DNA of 26,422 bases, taken from positions 1-26,422 of the IMG/VR virus record IMGVR_UViG_3300031569_000033; one strand, written 5' to 3'. A program made the position numbers and the translations under genes. This DNA comes from a virus. Each line of letters begins with the position of its first letter. Position 1 is the first letter of the stretch. The notes below the pieces were generated by a model, which saw nothing but the letters and a program-made list of their open reading frames with translations, was not told the origin of the DNA and made no database searches. Positions 19,801 through 23,291 of this stretch are shown here, piece by piece.

Positions 19801-20625
19801 CCTAATAAAATGCGTATTAAGTTAAAAGAAAACTTAGATGAGAACGACACTGTTGAAACTTTCCATTTTGCAAAAGAAACTTTGAAAAATAAGTTTGGAT
19901 GGCGACAATTTAAAGATATATTAAACAGAGATATCTATAAGAGATTAGATGGTAGACAAAATTACAGATTATCTGAACCATTAGCATTTAATGATAAGGT
20001 AATTACAGTAGATAATAGTACTAATTTACCTGACCCAGTTCCAGGATCAAAGTATCCGGGTGTAATATTTGTTGACAATGAACGTATAGAATACTTTAGA
20101 AAGACTGGTAATACTCTTGGACAGCTAAGAAGAGGAACATTGGGTACTGGAATTAAATCAATTTATTCTGTAGGCACAGAGCTGTATGATCAAAGTCAAA
20201 CAGCAACTATGCCATATAAGGACGAAGTATTAACAAGTACATTTACAGCTGATGGTACATCAGCAGCTTATGATCTTGACTTTACTCCTGCTAGTGTAAA
20301 CGAGTTTGAAGTATTTGTTGCAGGTCGTAGACTAAGAAAAACAGCATTAGAGTCGTATCAGTTAGATACAACGTTGCGTACAACATATGCAACATCGACA
20401 GAACAAATTAGTCAAGATTCTCCATTAGGAGATGTAACTTTACCAGCAGAGTTTAGCATACAGAACAGCAACGAATTAGTGTTGCTAGAAACACCAGGAG
20501 TAAATCAAAAGGTAATAGTAATAAGAAAACAAGGTAGAATATGGAATGTTCCAGGCACAGCGTTAAGTAATGCAGAATCCGACATTAGTAGATTCTTAAG
20601 ATCAGCAACGGTTGACTTACCCTGA
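4873..20625 (+). CDS. Giant modular virion structural protein (5250 aa), probable outer baseplate
   Basis: One uninterrupted ORF of 5250 residues (roughly 0.58 MDa at 110 Da per residue). It lies directly after gp6, where T4 encodes gp7 and the other outer baseplate proteins. No catalytic domain, signal peptide or membrane helix is evident. Modules in order: N-terminal conserved region with LPRYFRTSHNSKFL and NYREYYWLPNGP (1-158); degenerate cupredoxin (197-345); RPIIEFNQGLKLF region (458-516); helical segment with AMYHLVDPQANIV (870-955); KPTWWETTYGPAPYT region (about 1194-1220); carbohydrate-binding-like units (1499 and 1757); conserved helical core with AQHLIGYQKRTYLENI (1814-1930); interrupted FG-GAP propeller (2177-3298); GSGY repeats (3702-3766, 4070-4132); DGST-type beta modules (4326-5170); RIEYFRKTGNTLGQLRRGTL near 5071-5090. 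Several of these motifs recall very large structural proteins of marine T4-like phages. The exact gp number and function are not established here; a wedge, fibre-network or adhesin scaffold role is inferred. Confidence 0.8.
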   Translation: MAYDKDQMEPALPGGDDSIRRKSENHLPRYFRTSHNSKFLSSTLDQLIQPGVAEKLNGYLGRKVSKAFKPTDNYIGAVTSSREQYQLEPAAVIKDNLGNVTYYKDYNDYINTVSNLGGSVTDHSRLNTQETYAWNPHIDWDKFTNYREYYWLPNGPDLVTVIGQTKDVISTYTVALGQNVDNVTYVFSPDGLTNNPTLKLYRGQTYRFEIDTPNHPMAFATKKSFTPGEAVVIETTDGVRSSGVFDVVLYDQDGTAYDAGGFIIDPVTQAQAVGSVSFGDATNTSLIYDTGISKVDADGNALATVYIEKGIIEFTIPDTAPDALYYISKNDPNVAGYMQIFDIEDNTAINVEADILGKKTYTTSNGFALSNGMKVEFAGEVTPVKYASNEWYVEGVGDKIKLVRQSDLTVSGSFTDDISVPFDAQGFDFYPFSDAIGYPTKKDYIVINRASLDGNLWSRYNRWFHKSVVETSNTLSNNPSTILEDSRAKRPIIEFNQGLKLFNFGTKSKTDVDLVDTFTTDIFSTIEGSAGYNVDGVNLTNGMRVLFTADTDDLVSGKIYKVSFITFRNNIQISLVEETDTPPVTNENVFVKFGTVNGGKFFSYNGTTWTVSQQKTSINQQPLFDMYDAKGNAFSNTTNYNSTTFAGNKIFAYKVGTGTNDAELGFPLSYRNITNTGDITFDFALTGNTFTYQVGTVLYTSKTETGFLRKYSTIDTFEYTNGWLKTAKLSNQPVIRQYIYDNTTDNFYIDVYNNVDYITNLWLTVYLNNKLQFKDVDYTVAQDVNGVSYITFANSLTTDDVIVLKTKSKYPKNDNGYYEIAKNLERNPLNDDITEFTLGEVNDHVSTIVEEINNFSGVFPGPSNLRDIGNLSANGKKFLKHSGPINLAMYHLVDPQANIVKSMRYARREYGKFKRQFLETANTLGFEGPVKEHVDNILKEMNKDKTSSMPFYFSDMIPQGGSVKTTHAVLDSDERYFPLSATFSMSVLSRKAVQIYLNGTQLTHGKDYTFNSEGFADVTATKAVGDAIDVYEYDSTNASFAPPTPTKLGLYPAYHPQIYTDNTPVVPVTVIEGHDGSKFVGYDDFRDNLLLELELRIYNNIKISYDTNIFDIHNLLPGKDRDTGFTRQEINSSMTADFLQWNQLVDGDYVSNSGFDRNNAFTFNYSSTRYKNGTQNLPGHWRQTYMYAFDTDRPHTHPWEMLGFTIKPTWWETTYGPAPYTRNNKVLWQDLEQGIVREPKKSIVVRSKYIRPGLQTTIPTDDGGNLLSPNASGILDNFNSEYVTDNWVVGDGGPVESGWRRSSEYPFSLITAYIQNQPNAIFAAGFDRSRQKRNLANQIVYGDSGVSIKLSNIVFPNTIDDTSQIFTSGLINYISNYLSSNTAASYTKYKQNLVAIKNQIGSKIAGYTDKEKFRLILDSRTPTNEGNVFIPKENYNLILNTSSPIQTVSYSGVMIEKQAEGYVIRGYDNFVPNFKYYKRIVRTNDPIINVGGISESFVNFDSDKTYSVGQIIKTGESFLRVTTTHISSTNIDASKFATIPELPLIGGAVASMPRVFEDTLSTLNYGDKLSTLQDVVDFLYGYGKYLTDQGFAFEERIEGSNEVANWPTSAKQFMFWTTQNWAAGTLITISPGAKKLKLQSSYSVVDNIYDTFYGYSILKGDGKKLNSEYIRIAKGVENECTVTVVNSADGIFAARFPLVQKEHVLLLDNKTVFNDVIYDPAPGYRQERIKVLGYRTDNWNGSLNIPGFIYDNANAVEWEAWSDYTIGDLVKYKEFYYSADKKVTGTQLFNADDWNRLDKKPEAGLLTNFDYKINQFADFYDLDSDNFDTEQQRLAQHLIGYQKRTYLENIINDDVSQYKFYQGFILDKGSKNSLTKLFDALASADQESLEFFEEWAIKDGQYGASEGFEEVEYLLDETQFRLDPQPILLTDTGTGQETDLVYRIKDHETYLKSNNYDHSPFPTKYIQKGYTKDSGYVNPKDVDLVVSTYNDIANKNFDDINSQDYVWVGNVNQSWSVYQHVITDYIIEAVETSAGEFTITVNATPLDISTGDVLGLFNLLIKTYAPGQFDSALDLTQTVSPIKGFYKVKSVALNKITFETTETIVAVEECEGKLSKFISVRVGNLSEANTLAEQEIDAEEKLWIDNAGNDKWLVLQNKNKFNVQQELSNSETGTDHNYGTSIAVDDRNVRLAVGAPDLGDNGKVFVYNRSSNALNYTLSQVLDPEANITATGQKYGYDVSMSGDGEYIIVGAPYASNVKTNFKNAFSTTANYAAGDIVSLNNGLWQADDAILGAVSNITFNSFDSVAQINYDINNYTQDAVDIPVILTGDYPFKNITTDHFLLRAPKAMYDGSGQGDQIYLRWNSLANANQTQINLTTRAPFDGSIPYLSKEYLESEHTISYKIDAILYIDASNNIPAVGDIVTTQGATATVVYVHNESAQLTIYVNNINGEFPLENSLFINGNDFIGEYQRIGPNESITTTGSWGGYWFIQSSNPYAVGSTNADAGRSLVFKDFVSISDVATDSTLDGYYYNSLDYATSIQNSESVINSFIQTLSFTGTPGPLGSSTPVVSRKFVVRAPKLLSDASSAGEKFTLYLNNLPDTVTTVKFDSLLSIGAGEIITQAVTGATAVVLENTTSSYTAKVNSITGSFDLINLLSFSSSGNLGIKLTELPVQSFISDPSAIGLNFSATNKEHTIDDIWDGYISFVNTKFLNGEPFEPIVGQTVRDKSTQATAEVAYYQRSLNNVTIFVKNVSGNWSLGNQFGNNAEIEMMPYAPGPNPDVYGRSGIYTIPRVMGQIQRVNLGTDSAGIGKLFVVDTNANITAPAGDFRTASQLGAKIVNNSLTGDFAYLEPDTNFEYWMYKQTVINGIPRSANTPTSDNLDWTEVYKVPTASTGSIGDTPFTNEGIYYIYQKNNGGIYISLGSFVGPERQSNNYLGSIVEVTKSATGIYRGFVSAPADTTVSNPGKIYFLKNGTENGILYNWEYAKNKNYKGEFNASSSYFTGNIVSLDDKLYNAVTNITAGTFNALQWNSTDDLIDYVGYVPNDTGVSIINDSSYDLSTVLDQGLLYDFANSFDVTPDGEVLIVNAKYGNGKPNLVVVYRILNGQYQRSQQLTSPSNTEAFGESIAISTDGKLIAVSAPLDDTNKNNQGKVYIYKKVNEIFVFSQTLMSPNNKTSQFFGDKIDFDGNRLVVNSKNGNNWVDTTFDVYSSPTGVGYTLDKTSTKNLSSTVFDNDFTTYKKQYEQQGSIYVYEVINDTLMYAQQLQYQNTTSAVTEFGKDFKLKNNHVYVGLPKVSVNAVYTGSVIDFRIPDNKMIWETLRQPKDAVDISKIKRAILYNVKTNKLLTYLDYIDPVQGKVAGPAEQNLTYKTYYDPAYYTVGDNNVTVMPSASWGAEQVGELWWNLTNAKYLNAYQSDVIFSANNWSQLFDSNTVDVYEWVESDVLPSVWNSQTNQTAAVVDGIDGTSLYADTVYSSRQTYDKISGTLGIKYYFWVKNKRTMPDVDFRTISSFDVAKLIEDPKGQGYKFAALISENSFTLYNCESLLENKDVAFSLQYWTIDNQDINIHNQYQIVTDGLSTSKPNRDIERKWFDSLVGYDEQSKQVPSPNLSPKQKYGILNSPRQSWFVNSAEALKQVMERVNAVLLENLIIDNKDLTKIKASALQPSVVSREFDTTVDTVADLEFIGVAKAQQATMQLTVNDGVITNVVVLNAGRGYLVAPTYKIVGTGTGAELEFTINNLGVITNVSVVNGGTNYSSTAVITIRRYTALVKTDETILGKWALYERDSTARIWQRTASQSYDVTLFWDYIDWYATGYTQFTETNFVIEGAYQLPSINDTIGDVVKINNVGSGGWLLLRKITNQANVDYTINYETIGRQNGTIKFKNTLYDTTASATGFDIISFDSQFFDSVPSTEIRAVLNCIKHDLFTEELALEYNKLFFASLRYVFSEQQNVDWAFKTSFVKAKHNVGQLREDITFNNDSLPSYEKYLEEVKPFKTKLREYLSAYEKLDNSQSRVTDFDLQPIYNDTTKLIEPQNVKVVGDTLIGINDSLETYPFKNWTDNVGFKVTEIQIANGGSGYTQAPTIKLTGGGGTGATAIAKLGVNGTVTSVEVTNKGSSYITAPTLMLTGSVSETGKNAKLSVILGDGLTRGMLNVVKFDRVSGDYSITSINETETFTGTGSKYIYELKWPMDLKTTNVTVTVNNIELLRSEYSFINIKDSTTTSYTRYHGKITLAEPTPVNTSIVITYKKAISLLTAQDRINIAYNPVTGQFAKDLGQLMDGVDYGGVEVKSFDFGGPTGWDTAPWFTSEYDTYDQTFEDETFTLDGSTISVTLATPLESGVVYNLYKNGVRLDDPDWVNDSSQFTNPNAVMRSITGDGVQTLIELDELGISNGANDVIVIRKSTSDGSFLPVPGTYDTLIEGGALEYNTAKGILAEEINIDGDGFATTANSGGPDENLPGRVFDTVDIKVYERPTGGSSKIHSRNYVGDGTTTDYDIGTTPILDELVFVKVNNVIQTAYTIDYETNKVKFTTAPTLASKINLVTLDYSGTNILDLDEFISDGSTADFLTNITHTPNLSSLVTIDGKKVEHVLTKSNNTYAAENRIVIRFAEPPKIDAVVKYAIFEGPIQNFSAVTIDEFIADGSTILFDLTQTPFTQKPHEWFTIVQVNNTILNAGYSQKYVMTESREYQLKLWQVPTGSVRSGQLRIYLNGQKINYIDDWSFTSAGQYNSALDADDQLGSAVLLNASVGAPGDILRIYIVGQEDSTAAGGDYRYGYFDNDNNFVEDDGKLSIYSTLSNGDKVKVYQFSNHDTQGIERQSLDVVERTLLSPGVAANRQVFEIDGSTANLNLLPPLAARKQYAVYLNNTRIDDPNYNTAQQTNDNAVLLTITGAEQTIFDAQATGLVLITGDILEIVELGASVTPDSGTADWYELRQLRAGYINLQSPAVDDQYVWVVKNGTLLDPSVDYVVTPNKMRIKLKENLDENDTVETFHFAKETLKNKFGWRQFKDILNRDIYKRLDGRQNYRLSEPLAFNDKVITVDNSTNLPDPVPGSKYPGVIFVDNERIEYFRKTGNTLGQLRRGTLGTGIKSIYSVGTELYDQSQTATMPYKDEVLTSTFTADGTSAAYDLDFTPASVNEFEVFVAGRRLRKTALESYQLDTTLRTTYATSTEQISQDSPLGDVTLPAEFSIQNSNELVLLETPGVNQKVIVIRKQGRIWNVPGTALSNAESDISRFLRSATVDLP
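5461..5907 (+). other. Degenerate cupredoxin-like domain in giant protein
   Basis: LYRGQTYRFEIDTPNHPMAF (residues 200-219) is the opening half of a cupredoxin-like fold and keeps the first His ligand (H215). TIPDTAPDALYYISKNDPNV (315-334) is the closing half. Against the usual LYYYCxxHxxMGG, the Cys, His and Met ligands are replaced by S328, D331 and V334. About 95 residues separate the halves, longer than usual. The fold is likely structural without copper. Confidence 0.55.
9367..9513 (+). other. CBM5/12-like unit 1 in giant protein
   Basis: Residues 1499-1547 follow the pattern of chitin-binding-type CBM5/12 and many phage fibre modules: TYSVGQIIKTGESFLRV, then a Thr/Ser/Asp stretch. The final Trp of the typical module is absent. 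Carbohydrate binding is not demonstrated. Confidence 0.35.
10141..10275 (+). other. CBM5/12-like unit 2 in giant protein
   Basis: Residues 1757 to about 1801 give the best match of the four: W(S/D)DYTIGDLVKYKEFYYSA followed by FNADDWNRL, that is an opening Trp, Y-x-x-GD-x-V, an aromatic pair and a closing Trp. It lies just before the conserved helical core. Confidence 0.45.
10312..10662 (+). other. Conserved helical core of giant protein
   Basis: Residues 1814-1930 are predicted helical and charged: FADFYDLDSDNFD, AQHLIGYQKRTYLEN, YKFYQGFILDKGSKNSL, FFEEWAIKDGQYGA, then LDETQFRLDPQPIL. Of the whole ORF this part looks most like a conserved, non-repetitive domain and I recall it from other marine T4-like giant structural proteins. 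It would be the best probe for homologues. Confidence 0.5.
11662..11745 (+). other. CBM5/12-like unit 3, inserted after propeller unit 2
   Basis: Residues 2264-2291 include FSTTANYAAGDIVSLNNGLW, resembling Y-x-x-GD-x-V-x-x-x-x-x-(Y/W). It follows immediately after the second propeller unit. Confidence 0.4.
11896..13167 (+). other. Internally duplicated beta-rich insertion
   Basis: Within the propeller insertion, LLRAPKAMYDGSGQGDQIYL (from residue 2342) pairs with VVRAPKLLSDASSAGEKFTL (from 2576). A second unit, VGDIVTTQGATATVVYV with LTIYVNNINGEFPL (2419-2456), recurs as a diverged copy at 2616-2660 and as VGQTVRDKSTQATAEVAYY with VTIFVKNVSGNWSL (2722-2762). Copies one and three are each preceded by EHTI. 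The function is unknown. Confidence 0.6.
13849..13986 (+). other. CBM5/12-like unit 4, inserted after propeller unit 3
   Basis: Residues 2993 to about 3038 include YKGEFNASSSYFTGNIVSLD, DKLYNAV and a closing ALQW. This is the same pattern and the same relative position (after a propeller unit) as unit 3. Confidence 0.45.
15976..17269 (+). other. Two blocks of GSGY-type glycine repeats
   Basis: Block one (residues 3702-3766) has VVVLNAGRGYLVAPTYKIVG, then VSVVNGGTNYSSTAVITI. Block two (4070-4132) has IQIANGGSGYTQAPTIKLTG, then VEVTNKGSSYITAPTLMLTG. Each block holds two half-repeats of a beta module common in phage and bacterial surface proteins. The region between them (3767-4069) is non-repetitive. 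Confidence 0.65.
17848..20382 (+). other. C-terminal DGST-type beta modules
   Basis: At least six units start with F-x-x-DG-(S/T)-T or a close variant, followed by hydrophobic strands and a V-x-V-(N/D/A)(N/G)-x-x-(L/I) strand: residues about 4326, 4490, 4562, 4643, 4844 and 5124. Units 4326 and 4844 are closer to each other than to the rest: NGVRLDDPDW against NNTRIDDPNY, each followed by NAV and SITG or TITG. They look like stacked Ig-like fibre domains. Confidence 0.6.
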
Positions 20626-20631
20626 TAAATA
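20624..20631 (+). promoter_or_regulatory. Late-promoter-like motif GATAAATA
   Basis: GATAAATA overlaps the stop codon of the giant gene and ends 18 nt before the next ATG at 20650. AGGA at 20639-20642 supplies the RBS. It matches seven of eight bases of the T4 late promoter TATAAATA, and the same octamer recurs at 25231-25238. Confidence 0.6.
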
Positions 20632-20649
20632 ACACAGTAGGATATAAAA

Positions 20650-21264
20650 ATGAACGATAACTTTAAAGAAAAAAACGGTATACTGATCAAAGGTCATATC
20701 AAAATACATAACCCGGAAACGGGGGAAATTTTCATTGATAAAAATAATGCTATTCATTATGAAAATATGAGTATTGCATTAGCAGACAGCGTTGGCAATA
20801 GAGGCAACGGCTGGATATATGAAATGAGCTTTGGCAACGGCGGTACTAGCGTTGATCCTACAGGCATTATTACATACTTGACGCCAAACTCTACAGGAAC
20901 AAATGCAAGTTTGTATAATCAGACGTATACAAAAATTGTAGATGATAACAGTGTAAACAACACTGATCCGGTTAGAAATAAGATCGAAACAAGACACGTT
21001 AGTGGTACAAACTATACAGATGTATTAATAACATGTTTACTAGATTACGGCGAACCTAGTGGCCAGGATGCGTTTGATACGGCAACAGATCAAAACAGTT
21101 TATATGTATTTGACGAGCTGGGATTAAAAGGGTATTCAGCGTCAGGTACTGGAAATTTACTAACACATGTTGTTTTCCACCCTGTCCAAAAGTCTTTGAA
21201 CAGGTTAATTCAAATTGATTATACTGTAAGGATACAAAGTCTTGCAGGGACGGTTGGGGAATAA
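20650..21264 (+). CDS. Virion structural protein, 204 aa, function unknown
   Basis: The protein starts with MNDNFKEKNGILIKGHIKIH and has a beta-rich body with GWIYEMSFGNGGTSVDPTGI (residues 54-73). The C-terminal part contains YVFDELGLKGYSASG and LLTHVVFHPVQKSLNRLIQI, followed by YTVRIQ. I recall this C-terminal signature from small structural proteins next to fibre genes in marine T4-like phages, but no specific function is known to me. The start has AGGA 7 nt upstream and a late-promoter-like octamer before it. The gene sits between the giant protein and three fibre genes, 3 nt ahead of the first. A role joining fibres to the baseplate or capping the giant protein would fit. There is no signal peptide, membrane segment or enzyme motif. 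Confidence 0.75.
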   Translation: MNDNFKEKNGILIKGHIKIHNPETGEIFIDKNNAIHYENMSIALADSVGNRGNGWIYEMSFGNGGTSVDPTGIITYLTPNSTGTNASLYNQTYTKIVDDNSVNNTDPVRNKIETRHVSGTNYTDVLITCLLDYGEPSGQDAFDTATDQNSLYVFDELGLKGYSASGTGNLLTHVVFHPVQKSLNRLIQIDYTVRIQSLAGTVGE

Positions 21265-21267
21265 TAA

Positions 21268-23283
21268 ATGGCATATACAATAGCATATACTGATCAAGCT
21301 AACAAAGGTACAATTACTGTAGAAGATAATACTATCAATACAGAGACTGGGCTAGGCTTACCAGGCAGAAACGCAACAGCATATGGTACAACGATCGCTT
21401 CAAACTTTTTACATATATTAGAAAACTTTGCTAGTGCTACACAACCGTCAACACCAGTTGAAGGACAGTTATGGTACGATACAGCTCCAGGAACAGAACA
21501 ATTAAAAGTTTATGACGGAACAAATTGGGTAGCTAGTGGAGGCCTTAAGAAAGCAAGTACTGCTCCTCAAGCAGGACAAAGTTTAATTGGAGACCTTTGG
21601 GTTGACACTGATAACCAGCAGTTGTATCTGTTTAGTGGATCGGGTTGGGTATTAGTAGGACCTAACTTTAGTGATGGGCTTGTAACGGGAGCATTACCAA
21701 TTACAGTTATTGGTACTGACGACTTAACTTACAACGTATTACAAATTGAAGTTGATGCTAAGCCAGTAGCACTTATTACAACTAAATCGTTTACGCCTAA
21801 AGTTGTAATTCCAGGATTTAGTACACTAAGCCCCGGTATCAATCTTTCTGCAAATAATATCGAAGGCGCCGGAGTACCTAAGTTTTACGGTACTGCTGAA
21901 AAAGCAGAAGGATTAATTGTAAGTGGTAATACTATTGCTGCAGGAAACTTCCTTAGAGGCGATGTTACAAGTACAACGGCTTTTCCTATTAATGTTCAAA
22001 ACAATACAGGAATAAATTACGGTATTAATGCAGAAATGAATATCGGTGTTGAAGGCAACGCTGGTGTATTCCAACATAATATTGCTGGGTCCTCAATGGA
22101 CTTTAAAGTTAAGAACGATGGCATCTTAAAAAATGTTCTTCGATTAGATAGTAATTTAAAAGTTGGCGTTAATAATGTTGCACCTGACCAAGAATTAGAC
22201 GTTACTGGTAACATACAAGCTAGTGGGTTAATTAATACTACTTCAACTGTAAACAGTACAACGTTTAGTAACGGTAGTATTAGAACAGCAGGCGGATTAG
22301 GAGTTTCTCAAGATGTTAATATTGGCGGAGCACTAACTGTCACAGGCGTAACAACAACTAGAAATGTTCTACCTAATGAAAATAATACTAAAAGTATTGG
22401 TAGTACAAGTGCAAAATATGCAAATATATATGCAACTACTTTTGTGGGCAACTTAACAGGTAATGTAAGCGGCACAGTTTCTGGTAGAGCTGGAAGTGCA
22501 GACAGAATAACAAGTGCAACAACATTTAGATTTTCAGGAGATATCACAGCCGCAGATGTAGTATTTGACGGACAAACTGGTGGTACACTAAAAGTTTTTA
22601 ATACTTCTATTAGTAATGACATCGTTGCAGGAAAAACAAACGTATTAACATCACAAGCTGATGATGAATTTTTAATTAACAGAACTTCTGGTGATACTGG
22701 ATTAAAGAAAATTAATAGAATTAATTTGTTTTCAGCTATCCAAGGACTTACTCCTGTAGGTACTGTTGTATCATTTGCAGGTGGATCAGCGCCAATAGGA
22801 TGGTTAATTTGTGATGGTACAGAGTATTTAATAAGTCAATACGGGTCATTGTATGGTGTTGTTGGTACAACATATAAGGCGTCACCAACGTCGGGGTTTT
22901 TTGCATTACCTGACTTGCGTGGAAGATTCTTACTTGGACCAGACAACATGGGAGGCACAAGTGCTAATGTTGTAACATCAGGATCTGCAGATGTTGTTGG
23001 TGCTAAAGACGGTGCTGAAACTATTACAATTGCAACTGAAAACTTGCCAGAACATGAACATGATCTTAGAGGCGAAAGCGGTGACCAGTACTATGCTACA
23101 AGAGATGTTTCTGGAACACCAAACGATAACGATGCAATTATTTATGATTCACCAACTGGCACAGGAGCTGGCCAAGCCTATCCTGCAAGTGGTGGTGTTT
23201 TAACAGATAATAGCTTAGGACAAGCAATAAGTGTTATGAATCCATATATGACAATGAATTTCATAATTTATACTGGAGGGTAA
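21268..23283 (+). CDS. Tail fibre protein with C-terminal tail-collar domain (fibre paralogue 1)
   Basis: A 671-residue fibre. The N-terminal module is shared with the next two genes: ILENFASATQPSTPVEGQLW (GQLWYD at residues 66-71), then GDLWVDTDNQQLYLF (from 108) ending in LVGP. The shaft has VGVNNVAPDQELDVTG (299-314) and IGSTSAKYANIYATTFVG (377-394), both common in fibre shafts. Residues about 498-556 are a phage tail-collar domain: GTVVSFAGGSAPIGWLICDG through LPDLRGRFLLG. NLPEHEHD (592-599, H596 and H598) and the terminal MNPYMTMNFIIYTGG follow, as in short-tail-fibre-type tips. In related fibres HxH pairs bind metal at the trimer tip. The product probably binds a host surface receptor as a trimer. 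GGGGA at 21256-21260, inside the preceding gene, supports the start. Confidence 0.88.
   Translation: MAYTIAYTDQANKGTITVEDNTINTETGLGLPGRNATAYGTTIASNFLHILENFASATQPSTPVEGQLWYDTAPGTEQLKVYDGTNWVASGGLKKASTAPQAGQSLIGDLWVDTDNQQLYLFSGSGWVLVGPNFSDGLVTGALPITVIGTDDLTYNVLQIEVDAKPVALITTKSFTPKVVIPGFSTLSPGINLSANNIEGAGVPKFYGTAEKAEGLIVSGNTIAAGNFLRGDVTSTTAFPINVQNNTGINYGINAEMNIGVEGNAGVFQHNIAGSSMDFKVKNDGILKNVLRLDSNLKVGVNNVAPDQELDVTGNIQASGLINTTSTVNSTTFSNGSIRTAGGLGVSQDVNIGGALTVTGVTTTRNVLPNENNTKSIGSTSAKYANIYATTFVGNLTGNVSGTVSGRAGSADRITSATTFRFSGDITAADVVFDGQTGGTLKVFNTSISNDIVAGKTNVLTSQADDEFLINRTSGDTGLKKINRINLFSAIQGLTPVGTVVSFAGGSAPIGWLICDGTEYLISQYGSLYGVVGTTYKASPTSGFFALPDLRGRFLLGPDNMGGTSANVVTSGSADVVGAKDGAETITIATENLPEHEHDLRGESGDQYYATRDVSGTPNDNDAIIYDSPTGTGAGQAYPASGGVLTDNSLGQAISVMNPYMTMNFIIYTGG
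22759..22935 (+). other. Phage tail-collar domain
   Basis: Residues 498-556 of fibre paralogue 1 carry the W-(L/I)-x-CDG motif (GWLICDG), a YGSLYGVVGTTYK segment and LPDLRGRF. These are the characteristic elements of the tail-collar fold found in T4 gp12 and many other fibre tips. Confidence 0.9.
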
Positions 23284-23291
23284 AGTTAGTG
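23275..23291 (+). promoter_or_regulatory. Strong RBS for a GTG start
   Basis: GGAGGG at 23275-23280, in the last codons of fibre paralogue 1, lies 8 nt before the GTG at 23289. The encoded MSYRLNRTDG aligns with the N-termini of the neighbouring fibres, so the GTG is the likely start. It is the only non-ATG start among the complete genes here. Confidence 0.7.

Noticed and set aside
4873-20625. Giant ORF as a polyketide, peptide synthetase or secreted bacterial adhesin gene
   Set aside because: No catalytic signatures, signal peptide or secretion domain can be seen, and the flanking genes are phage baseplate and fibre genes.
22991-23203. 70-codon + strand ORF within fibre paralogue 1
   Set aside because: It is out of frame with the tail-collar/HxH region, which is clearly the true frame, and it has Leu/Gln-rich low-complexity content.
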